A program made the position numbers and the translations under genes. Below the pieces are notes generated by a model. It made no database searches, had not been told where the DNA came from, and saw nothing but the letters and a program-made list of their open reading frames with translations. A stretch of DNA of 64,000 nucleotides from Halobellus inordinatus (GTDB taxonomy: Archaea; Halobacteriota; Halobacteria; Halobacteriales; Haloferacaceae). Positions 34,736 to 42,793 of this stretch are shown piece after piece (positions within the stretch are counted from its first letter, which is position 1; each line of letters begins with the position of its first letter). Location: the NCBI RefSeq assembly GCF_024464655.1, contig NZ_JANHAV010000004.1, positions 237,083 through 301,082 on the forward strand. The letters are read 5' to 3'.

Positions 34736-35296
34736 TCAACACTCGCAGCCACAACTCGTGTCGTCAGTCTCCGGATCCTCGAAGAACGCTCGAACATTTG
34801 CTGAGACTCCGTCAGTCTGTCTGTCGGAGGCGTCGACCGCCGACGGCTGTGGTGACGCGATGGCTACCGTGAGTGCCTCGGCGAGCAACCCGACGGGCGC
34901 TGCCGTGTGTTCTTCGCCACGGTATCGCCAGAGTCGGCAGTCGACGTCATCCGAACACGCACAGAGGTCACCACACGATTCACAGGTGTTCTCGAGATAG
35001 TCGGGCTGGATGTCCTGACCGTTGATGCGGATCGTCGGTGATACCGCAAGCTGCGTCGCTTCGGCAGCGGCCAGCGTCGAAACGTGGAGATCGCGAACGA
35101 TAACCTCCACATCAAGCACGTCGAGAATCGGAGCAACCCGTTCGAGCGCCGTCTCGAGGGCTGCTTCGGTGCCGATACATCGGTCACAGGACTCGGTATC
35201 GAGGTACAGAAAGTCTACTGTCACTGTTCGTCGTGTATACGATTCGGTCGACGAATCGACGATCGAGATAGCAGCACTGTCAGTTGGGGCGTCCAT
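34736..35296 (-). CDS. DUF2703-family Cys-rich protein (thioredoxin-like, metalloid-island associated)
   Basis: A 186-residue protein. The family pattern is VTVDFLYLDTESCDRCIGTE near residue 25-45, the cis-Pro-like VSPTIRINGQD of a thioredoxin-like fold, then CESCGDLCACSDDVDCRLWR and YRGEEHTAAP. The C-terminus adds another Cys cluster (DTSCGCEC). DUF2703 proteins accompany arsenic or mercury operons and probably bind the metalloid or act as a thiol carrier (inference). I chose ATG 35296 because CAATATATGG at 35322-35331 sits 26-35 bases upstream as a TATA box. Divergent from the HxlR regulator. Confidence 0.8.
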   Translation of the reverse strand: MDAPTDSAAISIVDSSTESYTRRTVTVDFLYLDTESCDRCIGTEAALETALERVAPILDVLDVEVIVRDLHVSTLAAAEATQLAVSPTIRINGQDIQPDYLENTCESCGDLCACSDDVDCRLWRYRGEEHTAAPVGLLAEALTVAIASPQPSAVDASDRQTDGVSANVRAFFEDPETDDTSCGCEC

Positions 35297-35435
35297 TGCA
35301 CTCACCGGTACCCACCGACCCGCCATATATTGCTCAGTAAATAGACACAAAGGCAGTTAGCGTATGGAAACCGCCTCTTGCAACGAAGCGAGGATCATCG
35401 GGAACGTATATTTCAATGCAGGTGTTGGGATAGAT

Positions 35436-35849
35436 ATGATGGCCGAGACTGAGCGGTGGCAACAGACGTGGCACGGCTTACAGGACATCCTCGGGCCGAA
35501 GTGGACGTTTCACATCCTCCGGTTGCTGTCCGAGGACTCACACGGGTTCAACGCAATCGTGGACGCACTCGATGGTCTCACAGCGCCGATGTGCTCGCAG
35601 CGACTCAAAGAACTCACCTGCCACGGGCTCGTAGAGCGCACTGTCACGGACACGACGCCGCCGACCACGACGTACGCACTCACTGATCAGGGGGCCGAAA
35701 TTGCTGGACACCTGCAACAGCTAGAATCGCTCGTCGAACTCAAAGAACGGCCCGAGCGTGCGACCCACAGCGAGGACTGCACCAGCAGCACGGAGTGTCG
35801 GACTGAAGCCCTCACAGACGGGTGTGTGACAGTCGCTGACCGCTGTTGA
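35436..35849 (+). CDS. HxlR-family winged-helix regulator with Cys-rich tail
   Basis: A 137-residue regulator. The HxlR-type wHTH reads LQDILGPKWTFHILRLLSED, FNAIVDALDGLTAPMCSQRL and KELTCHGLVERTVTDTTPPT. After the domain, the last 30 residues hold four Cys (SEDC, STEC, DGC, DRC), unusual for HxlR and suited to sensing metal or thiol oxidation. Divergent promoter shared with the DUF2703 gene; a TATA-like GTATATTT at 35406-35413 lies 23-30 bases ahead of the ATG pair at 35436/35439. It probably controls the DUF2703 gene and perhaps the downstream permease (inference). Confidence 0.85.
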   Translation: MMAETERWQQTWHGLQDILGPKWTFHILRLLSEDSHGFNAIVDALDGLTAPMCSQRLKELTCHGLVERTVTDTTPPTTTYALTDQGAEIAGHLQQLESLVELKERPERATHSEDCTSSTECRTEALTDGCVTVADRC

Positions 35850-36225
35850 CGAACGAGCGATTTCTTCAGGTCCAGCCACCTCTCGACTCTGAACAGACCG
35901 ATTAGCTTTCTAACATTCCGATATACGAATCGGATCTGGTCAATACATCTACTAACAATTCCCACCAGAACAGAATCCACTTTGATCGGCATATACTGAT
36001 TTCACGGAGTCTAGATCGTTGAGACGCCCTGATAGCGGAAGCGCATATCTTGCGAGCGCAACTGGCGGACGCCCCTCAGCCACCTACAAATCGAAAATTA
36101 TCGAAACGTACTTGTGCCATACCGAGTATTATCGATATGAATGGCAGCCAGAGGCCGGTCCAATCGACAGGTGAGAACGTCTGTCTGCAGTCATTGGGTC
36201 GGTGTCGGGCTGTCAGAGGTGACTT
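35850..36225. other. Intergenic region, AT-rich, no gene recognised
   Basis: About 375 bases with several TATA-like stretches (near 35993, 36106 and 36128). It probably carries the promoter of the thioredoxin/permease operon. The short ORF starting near 36137 has no recognisable features. Confidence 0.5.
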
Positions 36226-36468
36226 ATGCAAATCACGATCTACGGACCAGACGGTTGTAGCAACTGTGCGAACCTGAGAGACAAGACGCAGAACGTCGTC
36301 GACGAACACGGATTCGACGCCGACGTCGAGAAAGTTGGCGACACCGTGGCGCTCGCTGAGAAGGGCATCATGTCCACGCCCGGATTCGAGATCGACGATG
36401 AGATGGTGTTCACCGGCTCGAACCCGCCTGAAGCCGAGCTGAAAGCGTACATCGAGGAGCACCTGTAA
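36226..36468 (+). CDS. Mini-thioredoxin (redox-active disulfide protein 2 family)
   Basis: An 80-residue thioredoxin-fold protein: MQITIYGPDGCSNCANLRDK with the redox motif CSNC at 11-14, then FDADVEKVGDTVALAEKGIM and the cis-Pro STPGFEIDDEMVFTG. This is the MTH895/TM0996-like minimal thioredoxin often paired with DUF318 permeases. It is 4 bases upstream of the permease gene and almost certainly co-translated; it probably supplies reducing equivalents or hands over the substrate. Confidence 0.92.
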   Translation: MQITIYGPDGCSNCANLRDKTQNVVDEHGFDADVEKVGDTVALAEKGIMSTPGFEIDDEMVFTGSNPPEAELKAYIEEHL

Positions 36469-36472
36469 TAGG

Positions 36473-37402
36473 ATGGTCTTCGAGCAGTTCGCGACCTGGG
36501 TCGTCGATGCGCTCGGTCTGACCGGGGCCCCCAGAGCAGCAGTCCACTTCTGGGTCTACGACACGCTGAAGATCCTCGCCTTGCTCGTGGCGGTGATCTT
36601 CGGCGTCGGCTACCTGCGGACGTACTTCCCGCCCGAGAAGATCAGAGACTATCTTTCTGGCAAGCGGGCGATTACGGGCTACGTCCTCGCGGCACTGCTC
36701 GGCATCGTCTCGCCATTCTGTTCGTGCTCGACGATTCCGATTTTTCTCGGAATGGTCGGGGCCGGGCTTCCATTCGGCGTCACGATGACGTTCCTTGCCG
36801 TCTCGCCGATGATCAACGAGGCCGCACTCGTCGTGCTTCCTGGCGTGGTCGGCTTCGAGCTGACCGCGCTGTACGCTGTGAGCGGCATCACGATCGGGAT
36901 GACGAGCGGGTTCGTCCTGAACAAGGCCGGCCTCGATCGGTACATCAAGGAGTTCGACTTTGGCAACTCTGACGTCGACGTCGACGAGCCGACGCACCGG
37001 GAGCGCGCACGGCAAGCGTATGTGGAGGCGAAAGACATCATCACCGACATCGTGCCGTACGTCGTGGTCGGTGTCGGAATCGGGGCCGTCATTCACGGCT
37101 TCGTTCCGCAGACGATCGTTACCGAGTACCTGTCTGGGCCTCTTGGTGTCTTCGGCGCCGTCGCTGTCGGCGTGCCGATCTACACCAATATTCTTGGTGT
37201 GATCCCGGTCGTCGAATCGCTCATCGGAAAGGGGCTGCCGGTCGGGACTGGACTCGCGTTTATGATGTCCGTCGCCGCACTCTCGCTCCCGCAGTTTATG
37301 ATTCTCAAGAAAGTGATGAAGAAAGAGCTCATCGCGTCGTTCGCGGTGACAGTCGCCTCGGGAATCGTGGTGATTGGGTTGCTGTTCAACCTCCTGCTGT
37401 AG
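36473..37402 (+). CDS. DUF318/ArsP-family permease
   Basis: A 309-residue membrane permease with about eight helices. The hallmark is GIVSPFCSCSTIPIFLGMVG (Cys pair in a membrane segment), followed by FLAVSPMINEAALVVLPGVV and a second repeat with GVPIYTNILGVIPVVESLIG. ArsP proteins export trivalent organoarsenicals; related DUF318 permeases are found with ArsR and mini-thioredoxin as here. The loop between the halves is acidic (NSDVDVDEPTHRERARQAY). The true substrate (organoarsenical, selenium or another thiophile) is not decided by the sequence. Confidence 0.9.
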   Translation: MVFEQFATWVVDALGLTGAPRAAVHFWVYDTLKILALLVAVIFGVGYLRTYFPPEKIRDYLSGKRAITGYVLAALLGIVSPFCSCSTIPIFLGMVGAGLPFGVTMTFLAVSPMINEAALVVLPGVVGFELTALYAVSGITIGMTSGFVLNKAGLDRYIKEFDFGNSDVDVDEPTHRERARQAYVEAKDIITDIVPYVVVGVGIGAVIHGFVPQTIVTEYLSGPLGVFGAVAVGVPIYTNILGVIPVVESLIGKGLPVGTGLAFMMSVAALSLPQFMILKKVMKKELIASFAVTVASGIVVIGLLFNLLL

Positions 37403-37590
37403 TACAGCGTCGCCACCACCTCCCGACTCGAAGATCGCCTACTACCTGACCGTCAGTATCATACCGACGACGACCGATCTATAAAGTACACACGGCCGTT
37501 GGCGTTTCGATCTCAGCACGACGGAACCAATAACCGTAACCGACAGCGACGCCCCCAATCGAGAACGTCCGTAAATCACCAACCCACAAA

Positions 37591-37968
37591 ATGAGTGACT
37601 CAGTACCCGAATCGACGCGACAGACGCTCGATCGTCTCTACGAGAACCCCGAAAACCGATTGAAATCACTGTTTGAGCTCGCTCCGGACGACCAGCACGT
37701 CGATGCACAACGTTCAGTCTTCAAAGCGTTAGCGAACGAGCACCGGCTCCGAATTCTTGAAGCACTCCGAGACGGTGAACTCTGTGCGTGTGAACTCCAG
37801 GTCGTCTTGGATGCCCCGCAATCGACGGTCGCTAGTCACCTACGCGAGCTCAAAGACGTCGGCCTCGTGAAGACACGCCGGCAAGGCAAGTGGACGTACT
37901 ACCGAATCGGCGATACTGCTGTGCTCCAGTTGCTCGACGTCGCACACGCACTCGCCGAAAGCCAGTAG
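37591..37968 (+). CDS. ArsR-family metalloregulator
   Basis: A 125-residue winged-helix repressor. The core is VFKALANEHRLRILEALRDG, then ELCACELQVVLDAPQSTVAS and HLRELKDVGLVKTRRQGKWT. The CAC pair at the start of the DNA-binding helix pair matches the ELCVCDL metal site of ArsR repressors that bind As(III)/Sb(III). It lies 188 bases behind the permease with its own promoter region (CTATAAAG at 37479-37486 is a weak TATA candidate), and probably represses the permease operon or itself. Confidence 0.9.
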   Translation: MSDSVPESTRQTLDRLYENPENRLKSLFELAPDDQHVDAQRSVFKALANEHRLRILEALRDGELCACELQVVLDAPQSTVASHLRELKDVGLVKTRRQGKWTYYRIGDTAVLQLLDVAHALAESQ

Positions 37969-38003
37969 ACGGACAGATCTTTTCACCTAAGTCAAGGCGG
38001 AGG

Positions 38004-38063
38004 CCCCACCCTCAAGGAGCGCAGGGCTTCCGCCTGGCGGAAGCACAAGCGAGTAGGGTGGGG
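38004..38063 (+). repeat. TnpB-element end hairpin, upstream copy
   Basis: CCCCACCCTCAAGGAGCGCA ... GAGTAGGGTGGGG encloses the perfect stem GCTTCCGCC-T-GGCGGAAGC. The same outer pattern (CCCNNCCCTCAA ... AGTAGGGNGGGG) recurs at the downstream end of the TnpB gene (39385-39438) and in reverse at 50843-50885. It therefore looks like a right-end hairpin lying ahead of the gene. Confidence 0.7.
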
Positions 38064-38152
38064 AGGAAGCCGACCCGGCACTGACCAACCGCCAGACTGT
38101 TGCCCACTAACTCCCAATCATTAAGAAACCACAAGTAGATATGTGAAATATT

Positions 38153-39364
38153 GTGGAGCACCGTCGAACTGCCGTTATCAAGCTCGACACGCCCGAAGGT
38201 GCGGATGCATACCTTCGAGAGACTGTCGAGCAATTCAAACACTGCGCCAACACCGCGAGCAAGTGGTGTTGGCACGGCGACGACGACGGCTACCACATTC
38301 TCTCGAAAGCCAAAGCTGAACGCGCTCTCTACGACCAACTACGTGAAGACACCGAACTGACAGCGAACCTCGTCCAGAAGGGGATTCGCCAAGCCGTCGA
38401 AGCCACCAAAAGCGGCGTCGAACGCCTCAAGAATGGCCAGCACACGTCCCGGCCGACGTTCACGGCCGATACCGCCATCTACGACAAGCGAAGCGCCACG
38501 TTCCACCGTGACCACGTGTCACTGTCGACCGTCAACGGACGAGTCGAGTGCGACTACATCCTTCCTGACGATGCCGAGACACCGCCGACAAAGTACGTCG
38601 CCGACGAGGACTACGCGTTTCGGCGGGCGACACTCCATCGACGTGACGGCGAGTGGTATCTGCACGCGTCGATGCTCAAAGAAGACGATGACGACACCGA
38701 ACCCACCGGGCACAGAACAGTCCTCGGTGTGGACCTCGGTGTAACCCAACTCGCGGTCGCTTCCACCGGGCGGTTCTGGTCGGCAGCCGAGTTCACCCAC
38801 TGGAAACGCGAGTACGAAATACGGCGTGGCGACCTCCAACAGTGCGGGACGCGGGCCGCACACGAGGCGATCGCAGGTGTCAAACGGAAAGAAGCAGGGC
38901 GCTTCGAGATGTACCTACACCGCGTCGCCAACGAACTCGTAGCCGAAGCGGTCGAACACGACTGTTCGCATATCGTATTCGAGGACCTCACGGACATTCG
39001 TGAGAACGTGCCAGAGGCGTCGTGGCACCATCTGTGGGCGTTCCGCCGTCTCTACGAATACGTCGCATACAAGGCCACAGAGCAGGGTGTCGAAGCCGTC
39101 CAGGTAGACCCACGAAACACGTCGAAACGGTGTTCGACGTGTGGATTTACCCACGAGGACAATCGCGACGGCGAGGACTTCGAGTGCCTGAAGTGTGGCT
39201 ACCAGAACCACGCCGATTACAACGCGGCAAAGAACATTGGACTGCAGTATCTCCGTCGCCGGCAAAACGCAGACGACGGAGGCGCACCCGTAGACGTGCG
39301 CTTGAATCGCGGGACGCTGAACGTGAGCGGGGAGTACAACCCTCCCGCCTCTGGTGAGGCGTAG
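38153..39364 (+). CDS. tnpB: TnpB (IS200/IS605-family, IS1341-like) RNA-guided nuclease, no TnpA
   Basis: A 403-residue TnpB. RuvC parts: VLGVDLGVTQLAVAS (catalytic Asp), IVFEDLTDIREN (catalytic Glu) and HADYNAAKNI (third Asp); zinc ribbon CSTCGF ... CLKCGY between the last two. The C-terminal NVSGEYNPPASGEA tail is typical of haloarchaeal copies. All catalytic residues are present, so it may be active. No TnpA is in the window. The GTG at 38153 is the only convenient start. The gene is bracketed by similar hairpins (38004-38063 and 39385-39438); the guide RNA of TnpB normally spans the 3' end of the gene and the right end, i.e. about 39250-39450 here. Confidence 0.92.
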   Translation: MEHRRTAVIKLDTPEGADAYLRETVEQFKHCANTASKWCWHGDDDGYHILSKAKAERALYDQLREDTELTANLVQKGIRQAVEATKSGVERLKNGQHTSRPTFTADTAIYDKRSATFHRDHVSLSTVNGRVECDYILPDDAETPPTKYVADEDYAFRRATLHRRDGEWYLHASMLKEDDDDTEPTGHRTVLGVDLGVTQLAVASTGRFWSAAEFTHWKREYEIRRGDLQQCGTRAAHEAIAGVKRKEAGRFEMYLHRVANELVAEAVEHDCSHIVFEDLTDIRENVPEASWHHLWAFRRLYEYVAYKATEQGVEAVQVDPRNTSKRCSTCGFTHEDNRDGEDFECLKCGYQNHADYNAAKNIGLQYLRRRQNADDGGAPVDVRLNRGTLNVSGEYNPPASGEA

Positions 39365-39384
39365 AACGGGAGTCCACGCGAAAG

Positions 39385-39446
39385 CCCTTCCCTCAACGAG
39401 CGAGCGGGTCCTTGGACCCCGAGCGAAGTAGGGGAGGGTCGTTTAC
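39385..39446 (+). mobile_element. Right end of the TnpB element (hairpin plus GTTTAC)
   Basis: CCCTTCCCTCAACGAGCGAG then an inner stem CGGGTCC-TT-GGACCCCG, then AGCGAAGTAGGGGAGGG, followed by TC and GTTTAC (39441-39446). The same end with GTTTAC directly after the hairpin is found on the minus strand at 50835-50885. This is the expected 3' end of the guide RNA. Confidence 0.7.
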
Positions 39447-39597
39447 CGCTCGTCTCAGTAGGTGCTGTGGCCCTGGGTGCTGGTCGTATCCCACACTTAA
39501 GCTCTGATTTAGCCGTTTCAAGGGCTACAAACACCGTTTTGCGGCCGCGAAATCTGGACGGCATTTTTTCTATCCCCCTGTCATACGTCAGTTCGCT

Positions 39598-40185
39598 GTG
39601 GTCCCCACCCCGAACTGGATTGACAGGCGTATCGACAGTAATCTCGATAACACGCTCACACAAGAACACGTTGTCGAGACGATGCTCGAAGCCGACCGGC
39701 CGTTCTTTTCGAGTCGGCAACTCGCCTCGCGCGTGAAACCCGATGTGAGTAAAGCCACAGTTCGGAACCGGCTGAACGAACTCCAGGAGCTCGATGTAGT
39801 GGCGACCGAAGCGTATCCTGATTCGGTCACCCTCTACTACATCAAGTATCCCGACTCGGAGTGGCCACTCTCGCCGGAAGGGAAACGTGCACTCACAGCC
39901 GAGTCCCCGCTCGATCGGCTCTCCACTCATGGCTTCCTGACACTACAGGATACTGTCGGGGTGCGAACACTCGTTCTCGCTGGCTTTCAGTTGTCACTCG
40001 CCCTGTTGGCTGCTGGAAGCCTGTTGACCATCCTGGGTCTCGATCCCGGCCTCGAGAGCGATATTGCACTGTGGGCGACGGCGTTCAACGTACTCGTGTT
40101 CAGCGGCATTCTGCTGGTCACCGAACGAATCGTCCATCGGGTCCGCAGTCGGTTTGGCCCGTTACACCTCCTGCCGACGACGTGA
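39598..40185 (+). CDS. Winged-helix protein with two C-terminal membrane helices
   Basis: A 195-residue protein. The N-terminal DNA-binding domain includes DRPFFSSRQLASRVKPDVSK and ATVRNRLNELQELDVVATEA (about residues 30-75). A hinge follows, then two hydrophobic helices (VLAGFQLSLALLAAGSLLTI and LWATAFNVLVFSGILLVTER) and a basic tail. Membrane-tethered wHTH proteins of this type are frequent in haloarchaea. The GTG start is supported by a T-rich element (ATTTTTTCTATCC at 39563-39575) at the normal promoter distance. It may sense the membrane state and control adjacent membrane-protein genes (inference). Confidence 0.75.
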   Translation: MVPTPNWIDRRIDSNLDNTLTQEHVVETMLEADRPFFSSRQLASRVKPDVSKATVRNRLNELQELDVVATEAYPDSVTLYYIKYPDSEWPLSPEGKRALTAESPLDRLSTHGFLTLQDTVGVRTLVLAGFQLSLALLAAGSLLTILGLDPGLESDIALWATAFNVLVFSGILLVTERIVHRVRSRFGPLHLLPTT

Positions 40186-40217
40186 ATCGAGCTGAAGCTA
40201 TCCTCCCCATCACACAT

Positions 40218-40658
40218 ATGGATACAGATACAATGACGCCCGATCGTGGTCCCGAACTGCTAACCAAACGTTCCATCGGTGGTATCGCTGTCCATCTATT
40301 AGCCCTCTTTACAGGGGTTATCGGAGCTGGACTCGTCTACCTCGTCTCTGATCACCCGTTCACCAAAGCGAACGCGCGAAACGCGCTGAACTGGCACTTC
40401 TCGGTGTTGCTTCTCAGTTTCGGTGCGTTCCTGGCGTTCCTCTTTGGTGCGGATACGATGACAGTTGGCGGCGAGATGGTCTCGTGGTCACCACTCCCCG
40501 AACCACTCGCCAATATCGTCGACCTGCTGGGGACGGTGTTACTGTTCGCTGCTGGGCTGGCGTGGCTTCTGACAAGTCTATTCACGCTCGTTGCAACGAT
40601 CAAAGCGATCTTCGGAACCCCGTGGGAGTACCCGCTTGCCCGGGAGTTCATCAACTAA
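40218..40658 (+). CDS. DUF4870-family membrane protein
   Basis: A 146-residue protein starting MDTDTMTPDRGPELLTKRSI with three hydrophobic helices. The DUF4870 signature HPFTKANARNALNWHFSVLL (Ala-Arg-Asn-Ala-Leu-Asn-Trp after the first helix) is present, and the C-terminus AIFGTPWEYPLAREFIN also fits. It begins 32 bases behind the winged-helix membrane gene, so the two are probably one transcript. Function unknown. Confidence 0.85.
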   Translation: MDTDTMTPDRGPELLTKRSIGGIAVHLLALFTGVIGAGLVYLVSDHPFTKANARNALNWHFSVLLLSFGAFLAFLFGADTMTVGGEMVSWSPLPEPLANIVDLLGTVLLFAAGLAWLLTSLFTLVATIKAIFGTPWEYPLAREFIN

Positions 40659-40700
40659 GTCTCACAATGAACCTGACAATGCTCCAGGAGATTACCACAG

Positions 40701-40970
40701 ATGTCTAAGCAAGGCCCCTCCAATCGACCTGTTCGGGCGCTGAAAGCGGGTGGTCCACCAGCCCTCATCACTGCTGGGATCGCGCTTGCATCGACTGGGA
40801 TCGCTGGCCAAGGTCTCGAGAACGAAACGCGCCCGATCGCAACAGCAGTTGCATCATTTATCGGGCTAGATCCACAGCTCGGACCGCTATTGCTGTTGGG
40901 GATCGCGGTGCTCATTCTTCCAGTCGCGGTGGTGATGCCCGGCTTGTTTGAGGACCACCCATCTCACTGA
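40701..40970 (+). CDS. Small membrane protein, unknown
   Basis: An 89-residue protein starting MSKQGPSNRPVRALKAGGPP with two hydrophobic stretches (ALITAGIALASTGIAG and LLLLGIAVLILPVAVVMPG) and an acidic tail. It follows the DUF4870 gene by 42 bases and probably shares its transcript. No family recognised. A truncated nitronate monooxygenase reading frame begins right at its stop codon. Confidence 0.6.
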   Translation: MSKQGPSNRPVRALKAGGPPALITAGIALASTGIAGQGLENETRPIATAVASFIGLDPQLGPLLLLGIAVLILPVAVVMPGLFEDHPSH

Positions 40971-41763
40971 GTAAACATCGTCGTTGATTCAGACGCAAAA
41001 GACATTCCAACGGAGACCCACGTTGAGGTCTGCCTTGACGAAGGTATCGATATTTTCTCTTTTTCATTCGGGGACGCCGAGCCTTACATCGAGCAAATCC
41101 ACTCGCACGACGGCACTGTTCTTCAGACGGTAGGGAGTGCCGAAGAGGCGAGGGACGCTGTTGAGGCCGGTGTAGATATTCTCGTTGCACAGGGATGGGA
41201 AGTAGGTGGGCACGTGCAGAGTAAAGTCGCCACACTCCCGCTGGTACCGCGTATCGTTGATGCCGTTCCTGACACACCTGTTATCGCCGCTGGTGGTATC
41301 GCAGATGGACGCGGAATTGCTGCGGTACTCACGCTCGGCGCAGCAGGCGCTTGGCCCGGCACGCGATTTCTCGCAACGGAAGAAGCCCATATTCATCGAC
41401 CATATCGACAGCAGGTACTCGGAGCGGACGAGACCGAAACGATCTACTCGGCTCTCTTCGACAAAGGCTGGCCAGATATGTCGCATCGAGTCCTTGAAAA
41501 CACGACTGTCGCGGACTGGAAAGCGGTAGGACAGCCAGAGTCCGAACGCCCGGGTGAGGGTGAGGTTGTCGCAGAAACGGATGATGGCAAACCGATACAT
41601 CGGTATGAGGATTCGCTTGCAGTTCCCGGTATAGATGGGGCGTGGAAGAACTGCCACTTTTGCAGGACAGAGTGCAGGATTAATCCAGAAGGTACAACCA
41701 GCAGATGTACTTGTGGCGACCCTCACTGAAGAAACGATTGAGGCGCTGGAACGAGCCAACTGA
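40971..41763 (+). pseudogene. Nitronate monooxygenase gene, 5'-truncated and frameshifted
   Basis: Directly behind the preceding stop, one frame reads VNIVVDSDAKDIPTETHVEV then FSFSFGDAEPYIEQIHSHDG, VAQGWEVGGHVQSKVA, TPVIAAGGIADGRGIAAVLT and GAWPGTRFLATEEAHIHRPY, the FMN-binding part of nitronate monooxygenase. The first 75 or so residues are missing. Near 41635-41670 the frame shifts twice: the expected VEELPLL is in one frame and AGQSAGLIQKVQPADVLVAT to the final ALERAN in another, ending at TGA 41761-41763. Base use is also AT-richer than in the neighbours. It is an inactive remnant. Confidence 0.85.
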
Positions 41764-41934
41764 TAGATACCTATACTGTCCTCCCCAAAGCAACTCTCCA
41801 TCAAGAGGGGTTATTACCAGCTGGAATTAGCGTGAAACAGCCGCCCAATGAGTCCCCTGTCTTGAGCGATTCCCGTGTAGGTATGCGAAGACTCCTATGA
41901 CTCCTTCTCAGATCTCGTATCATCAAGAAACGAG

Positions 41935-41940
41935 TTATAA
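41935..41940 (+). promoter_or_regulatory. TATA box for the gene at 41967
   Basis: TTATAA 27-32 bases ahead of the ATG. Confidence 0.5.
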
Positions 41941-41966
41941 GAGACGGTAGGTATCATTGGAACCCG

Positions 41967-42740
41967 ATGAGACGCAGGCGAGTCATCCAGTCACTTGGGG
42001 CCGCAGGGATGTTGGCAGGACTGTCCGGTTGCCTGGCTACCGCGGCCGAGGCGGCGTTCACATACCAACCGTCGAACCCCGTGGCCGGCGAACCGATTGT
42101 GTTTGACGCGTCGGACTCAACTGCGGAAGCGTATCGATGGGAGTTCGAAGACACAACGGGCGACGAGGTCTACCGGGACGGCGAGAAAGTCACGATTCGG
42201 ACAGACGGTCCCGGCGCATTCACGGCGACGCTTCGAGTCGCAACCGCATTTGTGACGAATTCAGATGCCTGCGCCGAATTGGGCAGTGGTCCTGGTTGTT
42301 CGGTCGACGAGAGCGTACAGCGGGTCTACGTACAGTCCAAAGCGTCCAATGAGTCGAATCAGGATCGACTTCAGGTCGACACTGAGCAAGTGAACATCCT
42401 CCTCAAAGGGAGTGAGACGGGGATTTCGGTGGACGAGTCTGCGTCCCTGCAATTCAGCGCTGCGAACCTTGTCGGGAACAGAGACCTCACGATCCAATTG
42501 ATCATTGAAACCCCAACCGGGGTGTCCGTGACTGGAGGTGCGTTCATCGAGAGCGGCCAGGGACAGTATACGTCCACGTTTGTCCTTGATCCAGGGGAGT
42601 CCAAAGGGCTCCGCATCCAAATCGAGCCGAACGGCCCTGGAAAGCATACGATCACTGGCTATGCGGTGTACTACTTCGGAGACGATACAGAAAACAGAGA
42701 GTCACGAAGCGTCCAAATCCCGATCACGGTGACGTCGTAA
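41967..42740 (+). CDS. Exported lipoprotein with PKD-like domain and shared Ig-like domain
   Basis: A 257-residue protein. The signal MRRRRVIQSLGAAGMLAGLS ends in the lipobox GC. A PKD-like domain follows (FTYQPSNPVAGEPIVFDASD, then AYRWEFEDTTGD). The last 120 residues form a beta-sandwich domain (VDTEQVNILLKGSETGISVD, LTIQLIIETPTGVSVTGG, LDPGESKGLRIQIEPNGPGK, AVYYFGDD) shared with the next gene. The protein is displayed outside the cell. The two genes are 53 bases apart and probably arose with duplication of this domain. Confidence 0.8.
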   Translation: MRRRRVIQSLGAAGMLAGLSGCLATAAEAAFTYQPSNPVAGEPIVFDASDSTAEAYRWEFEDTTGDEVYRDGEKVTIRTDGPGAFTATLRVATAFVTNSDACAELGSGPGCSVDESVQRVYVQSKASNESNQDRLQVDTEQVNILLKGSETGISVDESASLQFSAANLVGNRDLTIQLIIETPTGVSVTGGAFIESGQGQYTSTFVLDPGESKGLRIQIEPNGPGKHTITGYAVYYFGDDTENRESRSVQIPITVTS

Positions 42741-42793
42741 CGACAACGTACCGTCCGGTATATTTACACTACTGAACGAACCTACTGCAGAAC

